Origin: an uncultured Prevotellaceae bacterium
GTDB taxonomy: Bacteria > Bacteroidota > Bacteroidia > Bacteroidales > Bacteroidaceae
Direction of reading: 5' to 3'
Assembly: GCA_947167455.1 (NCBI GenBank)
Contig: CAMVIB010000018.1
Span: 1 to 51,246, forward strand
Length of the DNA: 51,246 bases
Part shown: piece by piece, positions 44,245 to 51,246 of the stretch
How positions within the stretch are numbered: the stretch's first letter is position 1
Layout: the number at the start of each line of letters is the position of its first letter
Program-made: the position numbers and the translations under genes
The notes under the pieces: generated by a model
The model's database searches: none
What the model was told of the DNA's origin: nothing
What the model saw: the letters and a program-made list of their open reading frames with translations, nothing else

Positions 44245-44574
44245 CACGGCCTGTGCTCGCGCTCCGGGCGGCTCTTCACGTAGCTGATGTACCTGTCAAC
44301 GGCCTCGTGACGCTGCATTGCGCCCGGCACCAAGCCCCTCTGGCACTTGGGACGGCGGCTCGGACTGTTGTCCCGTTGTCCCGTCTTCGATGTGTCGGAG
44401 CGGTCATAGGTCGGACGCGGAGCGTGCGTCTTCCTTTTTGATGCAGAATGCGTCTCCGCTCAATAGCCGTGGGTGCGCCTTATGGCGTTCATCTTTCCCG
44501 CATAGACGAGGTGGACTCCATAACAGAGCCCACCTCGGATGACTGGTAGTTGTGGCAGAAGTCGTGTGACCGAC
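44245..44574. other. Intergenic region with repeated motif and hairpins
   Basis: No gene supported. GATGCAGAATG (44440-44450) and CTCAATAGCCGTGGGTG (44459-44475) repeat the motif pair at 32345-32380 with identical spacing. CGAGGTGG (44507-44514) pairs with CCACCTCG (44530-44537), and AAGTCG (44559-44564) with CGACTT (44571-44576), forming candidate stop structures for the PL11 gene on the minus strand. Confidence 0.6.
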
Positions 44575-47500
44575 TTATTTCACAATCTTGTGCCCGTTGA
44601 CGATATAGACGCCGTGCGGCAACGTCGAGTTGCGGAGGTCGGTTGCCGACGTACCCACGGCACGGCCGGAGAGGTCGTAAAGCACGGCGCTGCGGGTGCC
44701 TGCCTCCGCTTCTGACATGCCTTCGATGCCTGTCGGGATTTGTCCGGCTTCGAAGTAGTAGTGGTTCTTCGCAGGCGAGGTGGCAGTGACCTGCACCTCG
44801 AGCCACGGCGTGGCGGCTGGCTGCACGGTGCCCTCATCGACGGGTGCGAAGGCCACGTGGCCTGCTGCTCCGGGATATGGCTGCAGCTGGTAGAACCGTA
44901 TGTTGGTCTTGGTGGTGGTGAGCTTCTGGCTCACGAGGTCGCCCTTGAGGTAGTTGGTGTTGACGGCGATGGGTGTCTTCGTGCTGGGGCGGAAGCTGAA
45001 AGTCTGCCCGGCTGCGCCCTTGAGCACCACCGAAGCCCTTGCCGGCAACGTTGCGCCGGCGGCAATGGCTGTGAGGCGCAGCGTGCGTTCGGCGTTGTTG
45101 ATGCCTGTCACCTGGTAGGCTGTCACGCCCGCTGGCAGTGCCACGGGGTAGGGCGTGTAGAAAATGTCCCATCCTGTGGCGGGCATGGTGTGCTGGATGG
45201 TGTACTGGGCTATGGGGGCGTAGGACACATGTGGCGGCTGATTATATACGCTGTTCTCGGCTATGAGCTGTGCGCGGTATGCCAGGTCGTCCATGAGGTG
45301 TGGCAGGCGGTAGGGTGTCTCGTAGTTGGTGGCGTTGACGACGAGGCGGTAGTTGCTGCCCTGCTGGTCCCAGGTGATTATCTCCTCGCGCCAGTCGCCA
45401 AGGATGTCGCCGCTGACGCAGGGGGTGTTCTTCGAGCCGTTGTTGAGATTTCCCCATGTGTAGTTGCCGCCGTTCACCTTTAGGCGGTCAAGCGACTTGT
45501 TCTGCGTGTTGTATGTGCAGATGATGGATTTGTCGAAGTAGTCGTCGGCCAAGGTGCCCGTCCAGAAGATGCGGAAGTTGACACCCGCACCGCTGCTGCC
45601 AAAGTCCACCGTCGTCACCTGGTTACCTGCTGCGTCATAAAGGTAATAGTGGAACTTGCCGTCGTTGTAGCCGTCGGCACTATCCATGAAGTATGCCACG
45701 TCGGACTCGGGGTCGAAGTGGGCCATGAGACCACGGCCGGTGTCGCTGCTGGCGGTGCGGCGCACGAGAATCTCTCCGGTGCGGGCGTCGCGCAGGTCCA
45801 CGCCGTATTTGCCCTCTTCGTGGGCCATGAAGAACTCCTGACCGGGGCGCGAGGGGATGAAGTCGCCCAGATGTGTGGCATCGCCGTGACCCAAGCCTGT
45901 GCGGTAGAGCGTGGTGCCGTCAGCGTTGATGGCTCCCGAACCGTAGGTGATTTCCTGCCGGCCGTCGCCGGTGACGTCGCCCACGGCGAAGGAGTGAGCC
46001 CCCTCGCCATAAACGGAGCTGTTCATCTTCTTCACGGTGCCGTTGGCGTAAGTCACAGTGCCGGCAGTGCCGGCAGTGCCACGGTGCAGCCAGCGCAGGG
46101 TGAGCTGGTCACCGTCCCAGTCATAGGCTCCGATGTTGCAGCCGTTGTAGTAGCCACGTGCGAAGATGGCAGAGGGATTGCTCTGCTCGCCGTCAAGCCA
46201 TGCTATGCCAGCGAGGTAGCGCTCGGAGCGGTTCTGTTTGTCGTCGCCCCAGAAGCTGGTGCTCACGTCGCCATAAGCGGTATGGTACTTCGTGGTGCAA
46301 AGCTCTGCGCCGGTGGTGCCGTCGAAGACGGTGATATACTCCGAGCCGTGGTCCTGCTTGCCGCGTCCGCTCTTGAGGTTCTCGGTGGGGCTGTCGCCTG
46401 GCATGAGCACGTAGTTGCCCTCGCCGTCGATAGCGCCGGGGGCGGTCTTCACCATGAACTCACCGTAGCCGTCGCCGTCGAGGTCCCAAGCCACGAATGG
46501 TGTGGTGTGGGCCGAGTTGAACATGTTGTGGCCGGTGTGGAGCATCCACAGGCGCTTGCCGCTGAGCTTGTAGCAGGCGTAGAAGGCGGGTGAGGTGGTG
46601 CCGCTGCCGGCGGCATCCTTCTCGTTGCTGGGTGCCCACTTCAGGATAATCTCATACTCGCCGTCGCCGTCCATGTCGCAGAACGATGCGTCGTTGGGCG
46701 TGTAGGTGGCTCCGGCGGTGGTGGGGTCGGTGGGTGCTCCGCCCTCGAGGGTGATGTATGTGACCTGCTGGTCGCTGAAGGGTCGCACGCCGTCCTGCGT
46801 CTCAGTGACGTTGCCTGCGGCGTCGAGCACCTCGAGTTTATACGTGCTGCTTGTGGTGCCGCCGGTGTCGAGCCAGTTGGTGCGGGTGGTGATGGTGCCG
46901 TCGGGGGTGGCAGTGTCCTTGATGAGTGTGGAGCCGCGATAGAGGCGGAAGCGCGTGGCGGCGTGGTCGTCGCTCTTGCGCCATCGCCAGCTGACGAGCA
47001 CGCCATTGCTGACCTTGACGGCCATGAGGCCGCGGTTGAGGGGTTTGGCGGCGGGTTTGGGCTGCACGTAGCTGACGGTGAAGCGCACGCTGACGCTGAA
47101 CACCGTCTGTCCGTTCTTGGCGGCGGCGATGGTGCATACCTTATTATTATATGTAGCGGTGGCGGTGAAGCCCGGTGCGGCCGTCACGCTGAAGCCCGTG
47201 GGGTCGCCATATACCTTTGTGGGCCACGAGGCTGTGCCGCCGTTGCGCAGCGCGCTGATGAGCGGCAGCAGGTTGCCGGCCGAGCACGATGCGGCGGTGA
47301 AATAGTGGCTGGCGTCGTAGATGGGTTCGTCGGTCTCGCCGCTGATGGTGACGTTGCGGAAGCCTATCGACTTTGGGTTCTCGTTGTCAACGCCGTTGAG
47401 GTTGTAGATGTAGAGGGTGAGTTGGAACACCTTGCCGCTCTCCACGAGCACGTCGGCGAGCTGGTAGGTGTGCTGGCTGTAGCCGTTGGGGTTGCCGGCG

Positions 47501-47982
47501 GTGACCTTGTTGCGCAGGGGTGCTTCGCCGGTGGCCAGGGCTATCTCGGCGCCCGAGCCGTTCTTCACATAGACGTCGAAGTTGCCGCCGTCGGTGCCGA
47601 ACTTGGCGGCGTCGAAGCTGATGGCCGTGGGCTTGAAGGAGTGGCCCGTCTTGGGCGTTATGGCAAAGGTCACGCAGTGGCCGGCGGTCTTGCCATCCTT
47701 GCGGGTCGAAGGTATGAGCGACACGAAGGCGGGGTTGTAGGACGTGGCGGTGTAGCCATTGTCGGCGTTGGGAGCCGTCTGTGCCTGGGTGTTGCCGATG
47801 CCGTTGCCCAGGGTGAAGCCGGGATTGATGTAGGTGTCGCCACCCTGAGTCATGGTGCTGGTGGCCAGGGCGTCTTTGTTGCTCATGGGCCAGACGACAT
47901 CTATGTGGTCGGCCAGCAACGTCATGGGCTGGAGGAGCATAGCAGCTAACAGGGCTATGCCGTAGAGAGTGTTTCGAATCAT
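44575..47982 (-). CDS. PL11 rhamnogalacturonan lyase with N-terminal extension and T9SS tail
   Basis: 1135 residues, much longer than a bare PL11 enzyme. Signal MIRNTLYGIALLAAMLLQPM then TLLADH; about 290 residues of beta-rich N-terminal domain (MTQGGDTYINPGFTLGNGIG; FAITPKTGHSFKPTAISFDA); the PL11 beta-propeller from about residue 318 (LNRGLMAVKVSNGVLVSWRW; CDMDGDGEYEIILKWAPSNE; PFVAWDLDGDGYGEFMVKTA; EYITVFDGTTGAELCTTKYH; VGDVTGDGRQEITYGSGAIN; DILGDWREEIITW) with its Ca-binding D-x-D-G-D repeats; C-terminal beta domain; and tail YDLSGRAVGTS...GVYIVNGHKIVK. It cleaves the rhamnose-galacturonate backbone outside the cell by beta-elimination. Lies 58 bases after the DUF2461 gene and is likely the third gene of that operon. 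Confidence 0.95.
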   Translation of the reverse strand: MIRNTLYGIALLAAMLLQPMTLLADHIDVVWPMSNKDALATSTMTQGGDTYINPGFTLGNGIGNTQAQTAPNADNGYTATSYNPAFVSLIPSTRKDGKTAGHCVTFAITPKTGHSFKPTAISFDAAKFGTDGGNFDVYVKNGSGAEIALATGEAPLRNKVTAGNPNGYSQHTYQLADVLVESGKVFQLTLYIYNLNGVDNENPKSIGFRNVTISGETDEPIYDASHYFTAASCSAGNLLPLISALRNGGTASWPTKVYGDPTGFSVTAAPGFTATATYNNKVCTIAAAKNGQTVFSVSVRFTVSYVQPKPAAKPLNRGLMAVKVSNGVLVSWRWRKSDDHAATRFRLYRGSTLIKDTATPDGTITTRTNWLDTGGTTSSTYKLEVLDAAGNVTETQDGVRPFSDQQVTYITLEGGAPTDPTTAGATYTPNDASFCDMDGDGEYEIILKWAPSNEKDAAGSGTTSPAFYACYKLSGKRLWMLHTGHNMFNSAHTTPFVAWDLDGDGYGEFMVKTAPGAIDGEGNYVLMPGDSPTENLKSGRGKQDHGSEYITVFDGTTGAELCTTKYHTAYGDVSTSFWGDDKQNRSERYLAGIAWLDGEQSNPSAIFARGYYNGCNIGAYDWDGDQLTLRWLHRGTAGTAGTVTYANGTVKKMNSSVYGEGAHSFAVGDVTGDGRQEITYGSGAINADGTTLYRTGLGHGDATHLGDFIPSRPGQEFFMAHEEGKYGVDLRDARTGEILVRRTASSDTGRGLMAHFDPESDVAYFMDSADGYNDGKFHYYLYDAAGNQVTTVDFGSSGAGVNFRIFWTGTLADDYFDKSIICTYNTQNKSLDRLKVNGGNYTWGNLNNGSKNTPCVSGDILGDWREEIITWDQQGSNYRLVVNATNYETPYRLPHLMDDLAYRAQLIAENSVYNQPPHVSYAPIAQYTIQHTMPATGWDIFYTPYPVALPAGVTAYQVTGINNAERTLRLTAIAAGATLPARASVVLKGAAGQTFSFRPSTKTPIAVNTNYLKGDLVSQKLTTTKTNIRFYQLQPYPGAAGHVAFAPVDEGTVQPAATPWLEVQVTATSPAKNHYYFEAGQIPTGIEGMSEAEAGTRSAVLYDLSGRAVGTSATDLRNSTLPHGVYIVNGHKIVK

Positions 47983-48040
47983 TATGTTATTTAAAAAGAG
48001 ATTTTGTTGCGTAAGTTACCGGGCGCACCACAGACCGATG

Positions 48041-48700
48041 CTACTCGTAGTCGTCGAACACCTCATTGAGGAATGCGTTGAAGGGGTGCATGACGCAGAA
48101 CATCTGTGCTATGCTGTCGAGACTGTCTTTCTGGCTGACAAGGTCGTCGGCAACAGGGTGCCACACGGTGTAGAGGCGTGGCCTGAGATATTCGGGATAT
48201 GCAAAGTCCTTGGGGAAGCCCTTGGGCATGGTCTTCACAGGGTCCTCGCCCACGATAGGGTAGAGGGCATGGAAGTCGGCATCCTCCACGATGGCACGGA
48301 AGCCTTCGGTGTCATCCACTATGCGCTGGCGTATCTGCCTGAGCAGATGTGGCGGCGGACACCATGACCCTCCGGCTACGAGTGAGTGGCCGGGCTCGAG
48401 GTGTAGATAGTAGCCACCGCGGTAGCTCTTGCGGCCGTGCGAGCAGATGAAGGCTCCGAAGTGACGTTTGTAGGGAGCCTTGTCCTCTGAGAAACGTGTG
48501 TCGCGGGCGAAACGGTAGATGCACGACTTGGCGGTCTGATAGGCCACGGCAGAGTCGAAGGCAGCGATGCGCAGTATCACCTGCTGCACGTAGCCCTCGA
48601 AGAGCTCGCGAGCGGCCTTATACTCCGGCTGATGGGCATGGAACCACTCGCGGTCGTTGTGGACGGCAATCTGGCGCAGGAATTCGTAGATGCGTTGCAT
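48041..48700 (-). CDS. DUF2461 (TIGR02453-type) family protein
   Basis: 219 residues, cytoplasmic, no signal. The family pattern is clear: YEFLRQIAVHNDREWFHAHQ with PEYKAARELFEGYVQQVILR near the N-terminus, FARDTRFSEDKAPYKRHFGA, YYLHLEPGHSLVAGGSWCPP, and HPFNAFLNEVFDD at the end. The biochemical role of the family is unknown. It begins 3 bases before the GH27 stop region on the same strand and precedes PL11 by 58 bases, so it is enclosed in a pectin-degrading transcript, which may be chance. Confidence 0.9.
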   Translation of the reverse strand: MQRIYEFLRQIAVHNDREWFHAHQPEYKAARELFEGYVQQVILRIAAFDSAVAYQTAKSCIYRFARDTRFSEDKAPYKRHFGAFICSHGRKSYRGGYYLHLEPGHSLVAGGSWCPPPHLLRQIRQRIVDDTEGFRAIVEDADFHALYPIVGEDPVKTMPKGFPKDFAYPEYLRPRLYTVWHPVADDLVSQKDSLDSIAQMFCVMHPFNAFLNEVFDDYE

Positions 48701-48703
48701 GAG

Positions 48704-50275
48704 CTAGAGCAGTTCCATGACGTCGATGTCGGGCATCCAGCCGTCGGCGTTGTAGAGACGTATGACATTGCTGCCGGCCTTCATGGGCAGACCCTTGACA
48801 ATGGTGCGCTGAGGTGTGCTCCAGTCGGGGCCGCCGACGGTGATGGTGGTGAAGGGCTTGCCGTTGACCTCGATGGTGATGTTGCGCTGCTCGCCCGTGA
48901 AGTAGGTCAGTGCTATGTCGCGACGGCCGGCAACGTTGACGCATACGTCGCGCCACTGAAGGTCGTTCTCGGCTTTCTGGCCCAGATAGCGCGCCACATG
49001 TCCGCCGCTGGCATTGTCGTTGGTGCCATAGACGGCAGTCTCGGCCTCGACATTGTTGCGCAGCTCCTGATAGCAGCTCAGGTAGGCCGTCTCGGCCTCA
49101 TAGACGGTGCGCTCGCGGCGGGCTGCACCCTTCACGGTAAAGCAGCGTGTGCCATGGGCAGGGATGATGAGATGGACAGAGCTCACACCTTCAGACAGGT
49201 TGTGCTGTGCCACACAGTCGCGGAACGTCAGAGGGGCGAGCAGGTCGAGGTCGTAGTCGTGGATGTCGAGGCGATACTCGCGGTCGGAGGGGTTATAGAC
49301 GGCGAAGGCGCGTTCGTTGCCGTGCAGCGCCTTGATGTCCTTCACCATGAGGTAGCACTCGCCAATCTTCTGTGACAGATAGGCCTGAAGGTGCAGAGGG
49401 TCCTGGTTGAGGGCGATGAGGTCGGCGTTGCAGAGCAGCTTCAGTGACTCGGGGCGAATGTTGGCCATGTCGCAGCCTATGAGCAGCGGCGACGACATGA
49501 TGCACCACATGGCAAAGTGGGTCTCGTCCTCCACCTGCGACATCGAGCGTCCCACCTCGAGCATGTCCATGTCGTTGTAGTGGCCGTCGTGGCAGTAGGC
49601 AGAGAGACAAAGGTTCTCGGCCAGGATGCCTCGCACGCTGCGCCAGGCATCATAGATGTCGCCTGTGGTGCGCCATGAGTCGGCGACGTCGGCGCTCCAC
49701 GTCCCGGGGTATGCCCAGCGACACATGTTATAGACGATGCCTTGCTTCTTCACGCTCTTGATGGCATTGGCAATCTTGGTGTACTGCTCGCGCTCGTCGA
49801 GGCGCATGTGCGAGCCGCCGCAGTAATCTACCTTGATGAAGTCGAAGTCCCAGTCGTCGAAGTACAGGCGGCAGTCCTGCTCCTCATGGCCGGCAAAGCC
49901 CACGCCGAGGCCCCAGGCATGTTTGCCTGCACTGCCGCAGGTGTTGTCGCCGGCGTCGCTGTAGATGCCGGCCTTGAGGCCTAACGAGTGGATGTAATCG
50001 ACGAGGGAACGCATGCCCGAGGGGAAAAGCTTGGTGTTCAGACGGAGGTGCCCGTCGGCGCCACGGCCGTCCCAATAGCCGTCGTCGATGTTGACATACT
50101 GATAGCCGGCCTTCTGCAAACCCGTGGTGTGCATGGCATCGGCCTGCTGGCGGATGAGCTGTTCGTTGATGTTCAGGGCGAAGGTGTTCCATGAACTCCA
50201 GCCCATGGTGGGTGTGCGCTGTGCGAGCGCGGTGGCAGCAACGGCCAGCATTAATAGTAAGATGTGTTTACGCAT
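48704..50275 (-). CDS. GH27 alpha-galactosidase
   Basis: 523 residues. Signal MRKHILLLMLAVAATALAQR, then the GH27 barrel: PTMGWSSWNTFALNINEQLI, AGYQYVNIDDGYWDGRGADG, SLGLKAGIYSDAGDNTCGSA, the nucleophile Asp in FDFIKVDYCGGSH (about residue 150), the acid/base Asp in DSWRTTGDIYDAW (about 204), and DMDMLEVGRSMSQVEDETHF. Residues after about 390 form a C-terminal galactose-binding-like module (VYEAETAYLSCYQELRNNVE ... DVCVNVAGRRDIALTYFTGE). It releases terminal alpha-galactose from oligosaccharides or side chains. First gene of an operon with DUF2461 and probably PL11; promoter box at 50346-50353. Confidence 0.95.
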   Translation of the reverse strand: MRKHILLLMLAVAATALAQRTPTMGWSSWNTFALNINEQLIRQQADAMHTTGLQKAGYQYVNIDDGYWDGRGADGHLRLNTKLFPSGMRSLVDYIHSLGLKAGIYSDAGDNTCGSAGKHAWGLGVGFAGHEEQDCRLYFDDWDFDFIKVDYCGGSHMRLDEREQYTKIANAIKSVKKQGIVYNMCRWAYPGTWSADVADSWRTTGDIYDAWRSVRGILAENLCLSAYCHDGHYNDMDMLEVGRSMSQVEDETHFAMWCIMSSPLLIGCDMANIRPESLKLLCNADLIALNQDPLHLQAYLSQKIGECYLMVKDIKALHGNERAFAVYNPSDREYRLDIHDYDLDLLAPLTFRDCVAQHNLSEGVSSVHLIIPAHGTRCFTVKGAARRERTVYEAETAYLSCYQELRNNVEAETAVYGTNDNASGGHVARYLGQKAENDLQWRDVCVNVAGRRDIALTYFTGEQRNITIEVNGKPFTTITVGGPDWSTPQRTIVKGLPMKAGSNVIRLYNADGWMPDIDVMELL

Positions 50276-50345
50276 AGTTTATAGGCATGTAGATGATTTC
50301 GCACTCATTAAGCAGAAAGGCCTTGCCATTGCTGCTGTTCAGCGG

Positions 50346-50353
50346 CAAAGGTA
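50346..50353 (-). promoter_or_regulatory. -7 box of the GH27-DUF2461-PL11 unit
   Basis: Minus strand TACCTTTG, 70 bases ahead of the ATG at 50275. No clear -33 element. Confidence 0.5.
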
Positions 50354-50459
50354 GCAAAAATATCACATTGGAGCACTAAGAGAACGATATTTTTTGCTTT
50401 TTTCCTTGTCAGAGGTGCATTTTTCATGCTCAGATAGTGCTTTTCCCGTCATAAATGCC

Positions 50460-50467
50460 TAACTTTG
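50460..50467 (+). promoter_or_regulatory. -7 box of purN
   Basis: TAACTTTG, 34 bases ahead of the ATG at 50502. Divergent from the GH27 promoter about 110 bases away. Confidence 0.55.
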
Positions 50468-50501
50468 TCGCGATTCTAACAACATCTCAACTCTCCTCAC
50501 T

Positions 50502-51065
50502 ATGCGCATAGCAATTTTCGTCTCTGGCAGTGGCACAAACTGCGAGAATATCATACGCCATTTCAGCACGTCGCCAACCGTGAAGACCGCTCTCGTGGTC
50601 AGCAACCGCTCCGATGCCTACGCATTAGTGCGAGCTGAGAGGCTGGGCGTCCCTACGGCGATAGTGCCGAGGGCACGTCTGTCCGACCCGCAGGAGGTGA
50701 TGCCTCTGCTACAGGCCCACGGCATAGACTTCATCGTGCTGGCGGGCTTCCTGCCTATGGTGCCTGACTATCTTATCGATGCCTTCCCGAGACGTATCGT
50801 CAACATTCATCCTGCCTTGCTGCCGCGCCACGGGGGCAAAGGCATGTGGGGGCATCATGTGCATGAGGCCGTAAAGGCTGCCGGCGACACCGAGACGGGA
50901 ATAACGGTTCATTACGTAAGCCCCGTGTGCGATGGAGGCGAGATAATTGCACAGTTCAGCTGTCCCGTAGCGCCCGATGACACGCCCGACGATATTGCTG
51001 CTCATGTCCACGAGCTGGAGATGGCTCACTTCCCGGAAGTCCTCGACAGACTCTTCGAGGCGTGA
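50502..51065 (+). CDS. purN: Phosphoribosylglycinamide formyltransferase
   Basis: 187 residues, the usual size. GART transfers a formyl group from 10-formyl-tetrahydrofolate to GAR in purine synthesis. Motifs: MRIAIFVSGSGTNCENIIRH (phosphate-binding loop), DFIVLAGFLPMVPDYLIDAF, the catalytic IVNIHPALLPRHGGKGMWGH with Asn and His, and ETGITVHYVSPVCDGGEIIA with the catalytic Asp. Cytoplasmic. It stands alone with its own promoter; no other purine genes are in the window. Confidence 0.96.
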   Translation: MRIAIFVSGSGTNCENIIRHFSTSPTVKTALVVSNRSDAYALVRAERLGVPTAIVPRARLSDPQEVMPLLQAHGIDFIVLAGFLPMVPDYLIDAFPRRIVNIHPALLPRHGGKGMWGHHVHEAVKAAGDTETGITVHYVSPVCDGGEIIAQFSCPVAPDDTPDDIAAHVHELEMAHFPEVLDRLFEA

Positions 51066-51126
51066 CAGCTACACCTCGCTTGTGCCGCCTTGCACTGGCA
51101 AAGGTGTCACAGCGTTGACCCTTGGA

Positions 51127-51246
51127 GAGTCCTCTGCATCGCCTCGTTGAGTCCTCTGCATCGCCTTGTGGATTTCTCTGCTTCGCCTTGATGAGTCCTC
51201 TGTTTCGTCTTGTTGAGTCCTCTGTTTCGTCTTGTTGAGTCCTCTG
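51127..51246. repeat. 22-bp tandem repeat running off the window edge
   Basis: Units beginning GAGTCCTCTG (one GATTTCTCTG) start at 51127, 51149, 51171, 51193, 51215 and 51237, an exact 22-base period; the last two full units are identical and earlier ones drift. It begins 60 bases after purN and is noncoding (22 is not a multiple of 3). A terminal unit is cut by the window end. Confidence 0.9.

Noticed and set aside
44079..44333. Minus-strand frame overlapping the end of the GH25-like gene
   Set aside because: The first 25 residues look somewhat protein-like but the rest is antisense to the GH25-like gene; no promoter, no family, not enough to call a gene.
46963..47949. 328-codon open frame opposite the PL11 gene
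   Set aside because: Same shadow composition (Gly/Val/Ala/His) and no independent start region or motif.

Overview
The window is chromosomal DNA from a Bacteroidales bacterium, most likely a member of the Prevotellaceae with GC-rich genes. The reasons are: repeated Bacteroidetes-type -7 promoter boxes (TAnnTTTG) upstream of genes, a SusC/SusD pair, secreted enzymes ending in type IX secretion (T9SS)-like tails (xSGRxxxxPxxxGlYIxxGkk), an AAA-ATPase-like/PD-(D/E)XK protein typical of the group, a lipoprotein serpin, and a Bacteroidetes-like RecA, NifJ and polyamine dehydrogenase. No species call is made.

Layout. 1-302 is the end of lgt. 303-7410 is a gene-poor, more AT-rich accessory stretch: frameshifted or headless gene remnants, a cluster of 12-bp repeats in both orientations (742-966), a 22-bp-period palindromic array (1135-1216), two small lipoproteins (one a serpin) and one intact AAA-ATPase-like/nuclease protein. 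7504-10979 holds an AraC regulator and, on the other strand, a SpoIIE/PP2C sensor phosphatase with a small membrane protein. 11293-16642 holds nifJ (pyruvate:ferredoxin oxidoreductase) plus a truncated extra copy of its 3' end; a lipoprotein gene with a long, probably structured leader lies between the two copies. 16806-20597 is a secreted metallophosphoesterase followed by a 59-residue peptide gene.

21076-28312 is a three-gene operon (S9 peptidase, SusC, SusD) that looks like a peptide-uptake system. From 29388 to 50275 the window is dominated by enzymes expected to dismantle rhamnogalacturonan-I pectin and its side chains: GH2, DUF4861, GH105, a PcRGLX/YetA-like (PL26-type) protein, GH51 arabinofuranosidase, PL11 rhamnogalacturonan lyase and GH27 alpha-galactosidase. 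They sit in several short transcription units on both strands, with recA, a carboxynorspermidine dehydrogenase-like gene, a GH25 lysozyme-like gene and a DUF2461 gene interspersed. The lyases would cut the backbone, GH105 would remove the unsaturated uronate ends, and GH2/GH51/GH27 would trim galactose and arabinose branches. No SusC/D pair lies inside that cluster. The window ends with purN and a 22-bp tandem repeat running off the edge.

The most unusual items are the two short-repeat arrays, the nifJ 3' direct duplication enclosing a leader-controlled lipoprotein, a serpin that seems to interrupt another gene, a missed 59-aa peptide gene, and several families of intergenic palindromes. All functional statements rest on motif recognition by eye; nothing was searched against a database.
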